Positions 24,431 to 42,834 of a DNA stretch of 64,000 nucleotides are shown here, one piece after another (position 1 is the stretch's first letter; each line of letters opens with the position of its first letter). The translations under genes were made by a program, and so were the position numbers. The notes under the pieces were generated by a model, which saw nothing but the letters and a program-made list of their open reading frames with translations, ran no database searches and had not been told where the DNA came from. The stretch is from Metaphire vulgaris (lineage: Eukaryota > Annelida > Clitellata > Crassiclitellata > Megascolecidae): contig CM030834.1 in the NCBI GenBank assembly GCA_018105865.1, positions 19,854,219 through 19,918,218 of the forward strand, written 5' to 3'.

Positions 24431-24785
24431 GCCACTGATTATAATCACTGGCATAGTAGTGCACCTGAGCCGCCTCTGGCTCATTGCTAATCCGCCGCCC
24501 GAAATGCATTCATATCAGAGGCGGAGCTATGGTGTCTTGAAAAAAATTGTTTTTAATTTCCCCCCCCCTTCTAAAAATTTTCCGGCCTCACTGAAATTCA
24601 CCTAACAAGGAAATAAAGGTCGTCACTTGTTCTAAAATTTGAAATTTGCCGCCTCTTCTACAGTTTATCGACTTCCCTGACAAGCAAAAAAGGTAGTCGC
24701 TTCGAAAATTTGCCGCCCCTTCATGTGTGCCGCCCATGGCTAAAGCCATGCTAGCCATTGGCACCCTATGCCACTGATTATAATC
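24431..24785. repeat. Region bounded by a 16-bp direct repeat
   Basis: GCCACTGATTATAATC occurs exactly at 24431-24446 and 24770-24785. Inside, CAGAGGCGGAGCTATGG (24516) and the end CTATGCCACTG (24776) look like MITE termini. AAAAAAGGTAGTCGC-type motifs are also present. Confidence 0.6.
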
Positions 24786-24851
24786 GTTCTATATCTTCAC
24801 AAGAGCCGACTATGTTCCTGTAACCCCAGACCCAACCAACAAAATTGACAT

Positions 24852-24856
<5 letters not shown>

Positions 24857-24924
<68 letters not shown>
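24857..24924. repeat. (AT)n microsatellite
   Basis: A pure AT run just left of the inverted-repeat structure. Confidence 0.97.
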
Positions 24925-24927
<3 letters not shown>

Positions 24928-24961
24928 ACTTCATATATCACTTGAAATCACGTTATTATTA

Positions 24962-25035
24962 CAGAGTGGCGCAAAAAACCGGACTATATTAAATGCAAAC
25001 ATAACTGTAACTAATCCGGTTTTTTCGCCACCCTG
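24962..25035. mobile_element. Mariner-like mini-element, copy 1
   Basis: Ends CAGAGTGGCGCAAAAAACCG and (inverted) CAGGGTGGCGAAAAAACCGG give a 74-bp near palindrome. TA flanks both sides, as in Tc1/mariner insertions. Confidence 0.8.
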
Positions 25036-25120
25036 TAGGACCTATATTAGAAGAGACAACTTCACAGATAATAAACAGGCTATTACCCTGTTACTGGTTA
25101 TATACTGTATATATTGTACA

Positions 25121-25174
<54 letters not shown>

Positions 25175-25972
25175 GGTTACCTCCAGGGTTACCGCTAATG
25201 TCCGCCGTAATGAAAGAGCAATTAAAAAACTGAACCAGGATAGATACGGCAAACGGCGGGTGGCGGGGGGAGCGGTTGGCTCAGAACGGCGTCTAATTTG
25301 AAACATCGGCTAAAAGATGCGTCTCGCATGACGCTGCTTCTGTGACGCCGCAATGGGTTCCATGAATATTCGACGTCTGTCGATTATACGAGGAGCAGCA
25401 GTCAGCGACACTCTGCTGCAGTGAAAGTAACTCAACCAGGGCTCGTTCAGCCGGAACACATGTGGCGCAAACGTAGCCTATAGGCCTATACGTGCAGTTA
25501 CAGGAAGTAACTACACGTTCAGGAAGTACGTTCAGGAAGTGACAGGTCTTCCAATCCCAGTCACTTAATCCCAGTCACTTAACCCCAGCCATTTAATCCC
25601 AAGCCCTGGTTACAGGGTAAAGACTAATAGGGTTAGGGTTCTGGGTTAAGTTTAAGTTTCAGGATTAAGTGACTGGGTTTAATGGCTGGGATTAAATGAC
25701 TTTGACCATGTTTAACTATGTTTTTGTAGCACAAACATTTCTTTGTCATTATTAAATAGGTTTTTATATCATTGAGTGTCATTGGATGATGTGTACAGGG
25801 ATTGGGATTAAAAGACTTGGGATTATCTGTACTGGGATTAAAAGACTTGGGATTAAGTGACCGGGATTAAGTGACTGAGGTTAAATGGTTGGGATTAAAT
25901 GACATGGAACCAGTAACAGGGTATATAGCCTATTTGTTATCTGTGAAGTTGTCTCTTCTAATATAGGTCCTA

Positions 25973-26046
25973 CAGGGTGGCAAAAAACCGGACTATAGTT
26001 TCAGTTATGTTTGCATTTAATATAGTCCGGTTTTTGCGCCACTCTG
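25973..26046. mobile_element. Mariner-like mini-element, copy 2
   Basis: A 74-bp inverted copy of 24962-25035 inside the right arm, flanked by TA. Confidence 0.8.
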
Positions 26047-26677
26047 TAATAATAACGTGATTTCAAGTGATTTAGGAGGCATTGGTCTGTGTGAAAACCA
26101 CTCTTAAAGCCGCCCCGCCCCCACCCCAAATAATCAAACACTGAGTCCTCCATGCTTCTGGTTGCTCTGGACAGTTCGCAATCGACATTTTCTCAGAGAC
26201 CGGGTCTATAGTAGGCCTACATAGTCACATTGCCCTTCCAAAACGCAAATATTGTATTTCTTGGGTCATGATTATCTACTGTATTCAGTCGAACACCTCG
26301 ACGTTTTCAAGAAGATGAAGATAAAAGTGGTCAACATTCGATATTTCCGATTAACCGTTAAGATGCACGCATCAGTACAGATTTTCAAGGTGTGCGAGTG
26401 AGATCATTTCAAAATTGTGAGAAGAGGAAGATCACAGTCTAAAAAATTTGGTCGATTTTATTAATGACAAAGTTTATGTTCTAGCTAAATCAGTTTGCAC
26501 TTGTGTGTGTGTGTCTAATTGGATAAATTTCACACCAGGTCGAACAAATTGGCGATTAATTGGCTTAGGCATCGTCGCGATAAATTAGGCTTAGTCGAGC
26601 TAAAAATTTACAATAATCTAAAATTCCAAAAGCAACCGAAAATAAAAAAGTTCAAGAAAATGATTGTGCAGTCTATT

Positions 26678-26682
<5 letters not shown>

Positions 26683-26764
<82 letters not shown>

Positions 26765-26768
26765 CATT

Positions 26769-26802
<34 letters not shown>

Positions 26803-27104
26803 AGACAACAACAACAACAACATCATTATATCATCATCGTCATAGTCGTCGTCGTCATCATCATCGTGCTCCTATCAACTTCTAAACAGCAATATCTAGA
26901 CACAAAGCATTTCCAAGAAGTCCTTTTTTCTGTTAATCTTCTTCCTTCTATGGCTGAAATTCCTTTCATGCTCATATATACTCTGATGTTGTCCATCCAT
27001 CCACTTTTTCTTTGGTCTGCCTCTGTTGAGTATAGACTATATAGAGTGCCTCCTCTCATCCATTCTAATAACGTGTCCAGGCTAACGTAAGTCTTTTCCT
27101 TCAA
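26683..27104 (-). mobile_element. RTE-like LINE 3' fragment with triplet tail
   Basis: The minus strand encodes SGWMDNIRVYMSMKG and EGRRLTEKRTSWKCFV, the C-terminal pattern of RTE-type LINE proteins also seen at 43563-44116 and 44480-44705. Its 3' side runs into ATC and ATT arrays (26683-26803). Confidence 0.65.
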
Positions 27105-27163
27105 ATATTTGTCTCCTCTTAGTATTTACATACGATTTCGGCGACAGCCTATACTGAACTGCG

Positions 27164-27168
<5 letters not shown>

Positions 27169-27227
<59 letters not shown>
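27169..27227. repeat. (AT)n microsatellite just upstream of PTF1A start
   Basis: A pure AT run ending about 11 bp before the ATG at 27239. Confidence 0.97.
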
Positions 27228-27229
<2 letters not shown>

Positions 27230-27238
27230 TCGCAGATT

Positions 27239-28776
27239 ATGGATTTCGAATGGCCTGCGTCGCAGCAGATTCCCTTCTCGGACCTCGGCGATTTTACTGG
27301 CGCTTGGTCCCACTTCGAGAGGCCGACGACGGACGAGGACGACTCCACCACGCTCCCCCCAGACCTCTGCCCAGGACCGACGCCGAGGCCGTCATCGGCG
27401 GCGGCGGCGGCGACGACCGGGGCCGAAGACATGTTCGACTTCGCAGACGACGACGACGACGACGACGACTTCGGCGCGGGATTCTCGTTCGACGGACTAT
27501 CCGCCGGCAGCGAATTCGTCCTCTTTTCCTCGGAGAATCCACGCCCGGCGGCGTCCTCTCTTCAGCGGCGCCCGCCTCAGCAGGAAGGACCGATCCGAAG
27601 TCGAACGGAACCCTACTGCCCGCCCGCCCACCGAACGACGTTTGACGACCTCTCGACCCGTCAGCGCAGCAGACCGATCTTACTACGGCCGAGAGGAGTC
27701 GGCGGCGGCGGCGGCGGCTGCGACGGCGGTCCGTCGAGGAGCCGCCTACCCCCGCGAAAGAACCACCAGCGCCAGGCGGCCAATCTGAGGGAGCGAATCC
27801 GAGTGAAGACGATCAACGAAGCGTTCGAGTGTCTTCGCGAGAGGATCCCGGTGTTTGGCGGCGAAAGGAAGCTGTCGAAGGTGGACACGCTTCGCCTGGC
27901 CGTCAGGTACATCCGGCAGCTGAAGGCCGTCCTTACGTCGGCCGACGAAACGACGAAGTCAACGGAGACGATGACGTCATCGTCAATGGAGGACGAAGAG
28001 AAGATAATCATACGCTGTAAGTTCTTTGTGGAGGAATCAGAAGACAGGATTGGGATGAGACCAATGAAGAAGCATTTCATAGTGGGGCGGGCCGATAGGG
28101 GTAATAGCAGAGTTATTTATAGGATTGTGAATGGAATGGGGGGAGGGTGTCGGTAAAATTTGGGGGGTTTCTCCGAATAAGTGTGGAAGAAAGTCATCCC
28201 AGAGAAAAAGTCTGACAGGCAAAAAACCCAAAAACCTTATAAAAAAAGGTCACACAGAAATAAAGTTGAGTGGTTTTGGGGGTGTTACTTCTCGAATTAA
28301 GGGGGGGTCTTCGGGATTAGGAAATTTGGGGGTGTCGACCTCAAATGGGGAAGGGTGCTGGGGGGTGTTAGGGGTGTAAAAATATCTCTGGGTTATAGAC
28401 AAATGAAACCGTTCGGACGAAACGGCAGTAGCAGTTGAAGCAATACATATATTGAGAAAGTTATCTTGAGGAACTGGGCTATCAACCGCTAAGAGTGATT
28501 ATATAGTGGTTTTCACGCACAGATTGACGTTATAAATAATAAAGCGGATATAATGATAGAGTGGATAAGATGCCAATCCAGACAACTCTCATTGTTTGTT
28601 ATTTTGCAGACTATCCCCGAAATGGCATAGATGGGGAAACAGCCTCGCTATTTGGGCATTCGCTGTCATGGCAACGCAACAGCAAATACAACGAACATCG
28701 AAAGCGAATGTCAGGAAAACTGTGGAAACCATCGGAACAACAAAACGACGAAACGCGAAGGTCGCCGACAAATTAA
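27239..28776 (+). CDS. PTF1A: PTF1A, bHLH transcription factor, two exons
   Basis: The coding sequence joins 27239-28016 and 28610-28776 (314 aa; human PTF1A is 328). The donor CGCT|GTAAGT and acceptor TTTTGCAG|AC join in phase 1. The N-terminus is acidic, with an Asp run at about 70-77. The bHLH domain (about 177-232) has basic region [12 protein letters not shown], helix 1 [14 protein letters not shown] and helix 2 [14 protein letters not shown]; the E-box-contacting Glu185 is present. KIIIRCYY at the exon junction and GHSLSW in exon 2 match the conserved C-terminal part of PTF1A (KVIICHRG, GHSLSWTDEK), followed by KLWKPSE, similar to KVWTPED. That region binds RBPJ in vertebrate PTF1 complexes. 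The protein should be a nuclear regulator of neural or gut-secretory differentiation. Basic-region Ile187 and Val189 replace the usual Arg and Met. Reading through the donor gives a 305-aa ORF ending in repeat DNA, probably not a product. Confidence 0.9.
28137..28390. repeat. G-rich interspersed repeat, copy 3
   Basis: It lies inside the PTF1A intron. It has GGGTGTCGACCTCAAATGGG and GGGGTGTTAGGGGTG in common with 2668-2815 and 20145-20480, plus a TGACAGGCAAAAAAC motif. Confidence 0.6.
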
Positions 28777-30088
28777 AACCAGGAACAGTGATAATAGAGT
28801 AACTTATTATGGTCATGGACGTAAGCCTGTTTTGTCAAGAACACTAACTTTACAGGCGAAGTCAAACGCGAATAGGTACTCTATTCAACAGAATTCGGTT
28901 GAATATATAATCAGTAGCAGATAGTGAATGGATGGATGGCGCCGGAGAACCGAGGATATGCTTAAAACTGAATGGCAAAAAAGTTGTAGGATCACTCGAA
29001 ACTTGTGGATTCTTTTTCTCTTATTAAATTAACAATACCAAAATATTTCACTTTTAACCCAACAAATTATGCTTTGCACTGAAGATTAAGCCATAGGCCT
29101 ATGGAGCAGGTCTATATATGTGTGATTTGAAAAGAATTACTGACGATGAAAATAATTTATAGGACTATAGGCCTATAGGTCTATATAGAGACTGTACGAA
29201 TGTAGGCTTCTATAATTAACTGTTTCAAAAGCATCGAAATCTGAAACTATTGTAATAAATTAAGTCAAAGTAAAAAAATCAATGACAAAAATTAGAAAAC
29301 TGACATTTATTTGTGCGCGATTTCAACTTTTGTCGCTTAATTTAATTGAATTAATCTGCATTATTGCGTAATTGGTCAGGTGGTGGCCACTTAATTACGT
29401 CCAGTACGTCTTAAGGTTTACCAATCGAATGACACGCTTAACCAGGTTCAGTGCACGGTTCTAGATCTCCAAAAGTACTGTGCAATGTCGCTGACAATCG
29501 GCACAGCTGTTCAGAACCTCTGCACACATCAAATTAGTTTCACGACTGATTTCTCTCTTTTCACATTGCAATTATATATGCATGGTAATTATAGACCATT
29601 TCAAGGAAATGGAGGTAATAGGCAATTATGACACACACACACACACACACACATGGCATACCATTTTTTAATGAGCAAACACTGTACGTATTTGGGTGTC
29701 TGAAGAGCATTTAATACTTGACATCGGCGTTGACTATAGACCTTGTAATCGATACTAGTAGGTATAGTAGCCTGTAGTAGAATATCCGTGCCAAGCGCGT
29801 CGCTAATAAATCGAGCAAGACGAGCGAACAGGGCACTGTCTCGCCCCCCCCACCCACCTAATCGACGCCTGAGAGCGTTTGGTATTTTAATTATTTAATT
29901 CCGCGAACCTAATTTAAGGTGCACGTGAAAATACATCGAAGTCAACACAAATATCCGTGTCCTCTCGTTACGGCAAAATTGGCTTCTGGTTTCTTTATAC
30001 AGGACGTAGCATTGGGCCTACGCTTCTCAGTCGGAACCAGGAACTTGTGGACTTACCCATGGCTTTTCCGCTACCAACTAGGCCTATC

Positions 30089-30307
30089 CAGGGCCGGATT
30101 AAGGTCCGTGTGGGCCGGGGGAGGGCTGAGAAAAAAAGGCCGTCGCCTATAGGCCTACTGAAAATCTTCGCGAAGCAAAAAAAGAGGTTATATCCCTTCC
30201 AAATCGTGCTGACAAGCAAAAAAAGGTTATCTCGAAAATCGGTGGGCCTATTTTCATGATGGGCCGGGGGGCTACAGCCCCCTCAGCCCCGCCTTAATAT
30301 GGCCCTG
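30089..30307. mobile_element. hAT-type MITE, family D
   Basis: Ends CAGGGCCGGATTAAGG and (inverted) CAGGGCCATATTAAGG bound 219 bp. Flanks GGCCTATC and GAACTATC agree at 6 of 8 positions. Two AAGCAAAAAAAGGTTATC-type motifs lie inside. Confidence 0.78.
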
Positions 30308-30667
30308 GAACTATCGCGGATATGATTTTTTACTATGATGTGAATGTGCCAATAATATTATTTCTAGACGACGGCTTTTGCTTGTAGACTTATACATGTA
30401 TATATTATATATATATAGTGTATATATAGAGGCCTATCCAGACTCAAGATAATCTTAACCTTGAGAAAAGTAAAAGTCATGCCAGAATAAGATTATGTGG
30501 GATAACAAGGGAGCCACAGGGACCCAGCGGAGGCCATAGAGAGCCCAGGGAGCCACGACCAAGTTCAGGTTGAAGAGGTTCTTCTTTTGAGCATAGCCTA
30601 CAGCTACATAGACTAGTCGTGAAAATTATTGTGTAGTTGAAATCAGAGCTCACATTAATTGATCCGT

Positions 30668-30775
30668 GGGGTTGGGGGTCGTACGGTCAGCAATGACCCT
30701 TTTAAAATGGTGTCAGACCCTCCCTAGAGAAATGCAAAAATGACAAAAGTGTAAATTCTTAAAACACCACGATTT
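30668..30775 (+). repeat. Interspersed repeat, partner of 17226-17330
   Basis: Contains TTTTAAAATGGTGTCAGACC and CCCTAGAGAAATGC, matching the other copy in inverse orientation. Confidence 0.6.
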
Positions 30776-31359
30776 GACAATACTTATTATTCAATGATCG
30801 AGTCTGCCGGTAGCCATGACCCCCTTTCATTTTCTGATTCAACATCAAACATTCAAAAGAGCACTGGTTGAAATTTTAATATTGCGAAATTCGACAGATT
30901 CGAGCCCAACTGTACCGTAATTTCCGCCAATGACATCATTAGGTCTTTTGCCTGTCTATCGTCAAATCCGGGCAAAATATAAAATTAATTTTTGGTCAAC
31001 TTGAGCGCAAAAATCTTTTTTCCCAGATCGACTTTATTTTTGCACCAATTAAAAAGCTCATTTGATGACTTCTTTCTTTTTTCTCTTTATTTCTTTAGTT
31101 ACCGTGTATTACTACATTGACGACTATGTAGGCTACTTCCGGCCATTTCTCTGTCGTTTGTTGCTTGTATGACTCTAATTCTGTAGTTACCCCTTTACAT
31201 CAGTCAGCTTACTACTAATATGTCATTCTTTGTCTTTCTCTTGACTGCTGCCTTCGACTTTTCCAATAGTTACCAGGTCTTCTATTCCGCTCTTCGTTAG
31301 GCCTATATCTTCCTCATTATATGTCCAAAAAATTGGAGTTATCTTTTACCTATTGTAGA

Positions 31360-31626
31360 CAGGCCCGTCTTATACCTGTGTGGGGCCCCGGGTGGCCTGT
31401 GGGGCCCTAGATGTGAACTTAGTGAAGATCAAATGTTGCCAAGCAAAAAAGGTCATCTCCAAACGTTTTTGGGTGTTGACAAGCCAAAAAACGCTTTCAT
31501 GCCACGTTTCGCAGCGTGAGGACCCTAAGATTTTCAGTCTTATTATTCATCGAGCGTATATTCAACAAACCGATCTTGAGCCGCCCCGGCACTGTGCCCG
31601 ATTTTTAACACGTAAAGACGGGCTTG
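31360..31626. mobile_element. hAT-type MITE with perfect 8-bp target duplication
   Basis: Ends CAGGCCCGTCTTATACC and (inverted) CAAGCCCGTCTTTACG bound 267 bp. ATTGTAGA flanks both sides exactly (31352-31359, 31627-31634). A copy of CCAAGCAAAAAAGGTCATC lies inside. Confidence 0.92.
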
Positions 31627-31739
31627 ATTGTAGATAGTAATTGTCTTTGTTTGCCTGCAGCTATTTCGAACCACATTTCTGCAGCTTTGAGCTTTTTCTT
31701 CACAACGTCAGAGATAGGCCAAGTATCTGCACCATATAA

Positions 31740-32144
31740 GGGACTGTCCATTAATTGTCAATTTTTTGGGCAATTTTTGACCCCCTCTCCCCATGTCAAC
31801 AACTGTCAACTTTCAGTTAACCCCCCATAATTACGTCAAAAACTTTTGACCCCCCCCCCCAGATCAATGACAGGTCCCAATAACAAGGTTAATATTTTTG
31901 CGATGATGACCATTTTCCCTTGTTTGCTCGTCGAGTGTCAAAATGTGATGGTTATGACCTTTTTGCCATGCTTTTTTCCATTATAATAAGTAGTATTCCA
32001 TGAAATTTCCTAGTTTTTGATTATTTGTAATAAGTGAAATTGTTGACGTCAACTTCTCTTAACCCCCTCCCAACAACTGTCATTTGACTTTTTTTTTTCT
32101 CAAACCCCTCCCCTAAATTGTTGACCATAATTGATGGACAGCCC
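31740..32144. mobile_element. PIF/Harbinger-like MITE, inverted relative to 18714
   Basis: It matches 18714-19119 along its length in inverse orientation, including GACAGGTCCCAATAACAAGG. No clear target duplication is visible. A 26-bp match to 31201-31226 directly follows at 32146. Confidence 0.7.
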
Positions 32145-32159
32145 AGTCAGCTTACTACT

Positions 32160-32400
32160 AATATGTCATTCTAACATGACTGGCCAAAAATAGCACTCCG
32201 GAATCCTAATCTTTGTTTTCATTGCTAAATGTCTGTTTGTTGTAATAGTATGTGTTTTAGAGTCGCAAAGGCTGTCTTGCTCTTGGCCATTTCTAGTTTT
32301 GTTTTTAATGTCTGCTTCACTTTTAGCATCACTGGTGAACAAGCTTCCCAGATATTTGAATGTCGTGACTTGTTTCATTTTCTCTCCATTTATGTTGATT
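32160..32400 (-). mobile_element. RTE-like LINE fragment
   Basis: The minus strand reads KQVTTFKYLGSLFTSDAKSE, then NRHLAMKTKIRI and FWPVMLE. This pattern (TxFxYLGSxxxxD...K...ML(Y)G) is typical of the region after the reverse transcriptase core in RTE-type LINEs. It is frame-broken. Confidence 0.7.
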
Positions 32401-32417
32401 TCATTTTTGATTATTTG

Positions 32418-32419
<2 letters not shown>

Positions 32420-32478
<59 letters not shown>
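32420..32478. repeat. (AT)n microsatellite
   Basis: A pure AT run continuing into ATATTTTATATATAATTT. Confidence 0.95.
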
Positions 32479-32481
<3 letters not shown>

Positions 32482-34064
32482 TATATTTTATATATAATTT
32501 ATTTTTAATATATCACTGGTTAAATATATAATCATTTAGACATTATAGACATAATATCATTTAGACAACTAAATTTTATTCATAAGTTTTCTAATTTTAG
32601 AATGTCTGTCGGTACGAGACAGTAGGCACAGCTGTTCACAACCCCCACACAGAAAAGTCCACCATGGCCTACCCCCTTCCTCTGTAGGGCAAGTCATAAA
32701 TGAACAGCCCTAGCCAAAAACTTCTCTTTCAGTCGAATGTACTCATGCAATTCTTCAAAACTGCAGAGAAAATTTAATCATAAAGCCAGACTAATAAATT
32801 AGTCATAGGTTGTTCTCAAATAACTTATGCATAACACTGTCAATATGTTCCACAAGTCACATACCGGTAAATGGCTGAATCAGCAAGAGACGTACACTGA
32901 TTGTTGATTAGTTGATGATTTCAACAAAACCATTTCATTATACAGTTATCAACACAGTAGAACAAATTCAGATTTCAACCAAACAAAAGATTTTCCCTTC
33001 CGACTCCTCGTCAAAAACATAATTCAATTCTGATCGACGCTACGGCCATCGCAATACCGTTAAGCACAAGTGACAATGACACCGAATCACTTAGAACAGT
33101 CTTTTTAAAGTGACAACTTCTGTTGAGTTAACAAGTGACGGTAAAACTAGAGCTGAAGCAGTCCCCTGGCTACGTGACACCTTACAGTTCTACAACTGGT
33201 TTTAAGCAAATCGCCTTCAGTCATCTTTAGAAGAAGCAGCCGTTTCAAACAGCAAACAAAATACCATGACCACAAAGAATACCAACAGTTCTCGCGTAAT
33301 CGTCACACTTTAGCCGCCCGATTCTGTTTACTTTAATTAACTTCTTTCGGCGAATTAGCTGATAAAATAAAACTGTTCTTTTCAAGGATGTTTTGCATTG
33401 CTTTTCTCTTCAAGCTCCAGCTTATTTACAGTACAAGAGAAAATGATCTTTGTATCTTGAAGATGTCAGCTGGATCATCGAAAGATGACTTCACTAAATT
33501 TCATTCACTTCGAAGTCTACAACGGCAGAAAATAGACAAAGCTCAGATTAAACGGCGACACGGGATCAGCATATCACACCGAAATACGTTCATCCAGGAA
33601 TATTTACAATACAAATCCATAAAATCCCAAGTCGTGTTTACAATACAAATTCACGAAATCCCATCCCAAGTCAGATGACGTTGAAAACTAATTCAGCAAT
33701 TACTAACATAACCTTTCAGACATAATCCATCATTATGTCGAAAATAAACTTGTAAACAGATTTCATCATATCTTCTGAGGCCACCTTCTGAGGCCAGGTC
33801 AGGTCAGGTCTTCGCATCCAGAAAAAGTTCTCTGTCCTTTGCTATTTCTTCCAAACTTGTAAACAGATTTCAGAATAATTTGGGACACTAAATGACAAAT
33901 CTTCTGCTCCTTAGAGGCCAGAGATCGTATAAATCAAGATTAAAAATTCCAGCTTAGAGTCCAAAGAGAGAAACAAGCAGTCAAAAGTTCAATTTCCTCA
34001 TGCTGTATAAACCAGTCTACATATTAAGCCTGCAGGAGATGCAGAAACAAATGCAACAAGGACT

Positions 34065-34070
34065 TTTATT
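34065..34070 (-). terminator. Possible KAT7 polyadenylation signal
   Basis: AATAAA on the minus strand begins 17 nt after the KAT7 stop codon. This would give a very short 3' UTR; a more distal signal is also possible. Confidence 0.35.
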
Positions 34071-34086
34071 ACAGAAAAACGCTGAC

Positions 34087-42046
<7,960 letters not shown>

Positions 42047-42834
42047 TTTTATAAATCTGAGTCTTTCCCACGAATTTTAAACGATAATTACACTAAATTA
42101 TTCCATAAAAAGACGTAAACGAAAGCTGCGCTCGTTGATTTCTAGCGCTGATTCCGCTTAACAATTACATCGAAAGTAAGTAAGAACGCAGCGACATACC
42201 GCCAACCACAGCCAGAGAGTCTGCAAGACTCCCTGTCACAGTCCTGCGTAGAGAGTTCGACCAAGATGCTTTGAGTACGCGGCAACCGAATGCCAGAAAT
42301 GCCTTTTAAAATGAAAGAATGCTAAAATAAATTTGTGAATTTGTCTAATCAAATGAATGCTGTCAAGCTATTAGCAATTCAGAGGCATAGAAAAACTCTG
42401 CACTAATTATGTCTGTTAATAAACAGATAGCAACTTTAGAAACGGCATATTTGTCACATTCTGGCTACTTGTTCAGGCCAAACACGCAGGATTAACACGG
42501 CGTCCGAAATACAGTCAAATTTCTCCATAAATAAAGGTGCATAATACTATATCAATTTGGAATTTAAATAGTCCATCTCTAAGCATATGTACCCACCAAT
42601 GGCGAATTCTCGTTATTTGCTTCTGTGCGTATGTTTTCACATTTAATGAAGCCATTGTGTATTTAGAACTATCTTTCTACTAGTAAGGCGCTAGAAAATA
42701 ATGCTGAGTTGATTATTTTGATTTGTTGTGTAGGCTCTAAGGCTCTCCTCCATGGCTAGTCGTGTTCATGGTCGTGTTTGATAATATTGGATTTCAAAAT
42801 CTGTTGATTAAAAATAGATTTTTAATATCAAACA
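42047..42834. promoter_or_regulatory. Divergent promoter region between KAT7 and translin
   Basis: The two start codons face away from each other, 788 bp apart, with no other gene between. One bidirectional promoter or two closely spaced ones must lie here. I see no clear TATA box, and transcription starts cannot be placed from sequence alone. Confidence 0.6.

Larger units (their letters stand above)
24938..26070. mobile_element. Structure with about 162-bp inverted repeats and a repeat-filled core
   Basis: 24938-25099 is repeated almost exactly, inverted, at 25908-26070. Each arm contains a mariner-like mini-element (24962-25035 and 25973-26046). The core has an AT microsatellite (25123-25171) and many copies of GGGATTAARTGACT, some inverted (25555-25605 against 25664-25700) and some direct (25796-25905). 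It may be a long-TIR transposon or an inverted duplication. It has no ORF of note. Confidence 0.75.
28777..34086. other. Spacer between PTF1A and KAT7
   Basis: No host gene recognised. Named contents are a (CA)n run (29630-29653), three transposon copies, a LINE fragment, an inverted-copy repeat (30668-30775) and an AT array (32420-32478). Parts of 32500-34086 are probably downstream flank of KAT7. Confidence 0.6.

Noticed and set aside
27239..28156. PTF1A as one exon of 305 aa
   Set aside because: The last 46 codons run into intron and a mobile repeat. The donor at 28017 and the exon at 28610 restore the conserved C-terminus.
33388..33678. 96-aa plus-strand ORF downstream of KAT7
   Set aside because: It has no recognisable domain, no splice partner and AT-rich spacer composition, so it is probably chance.
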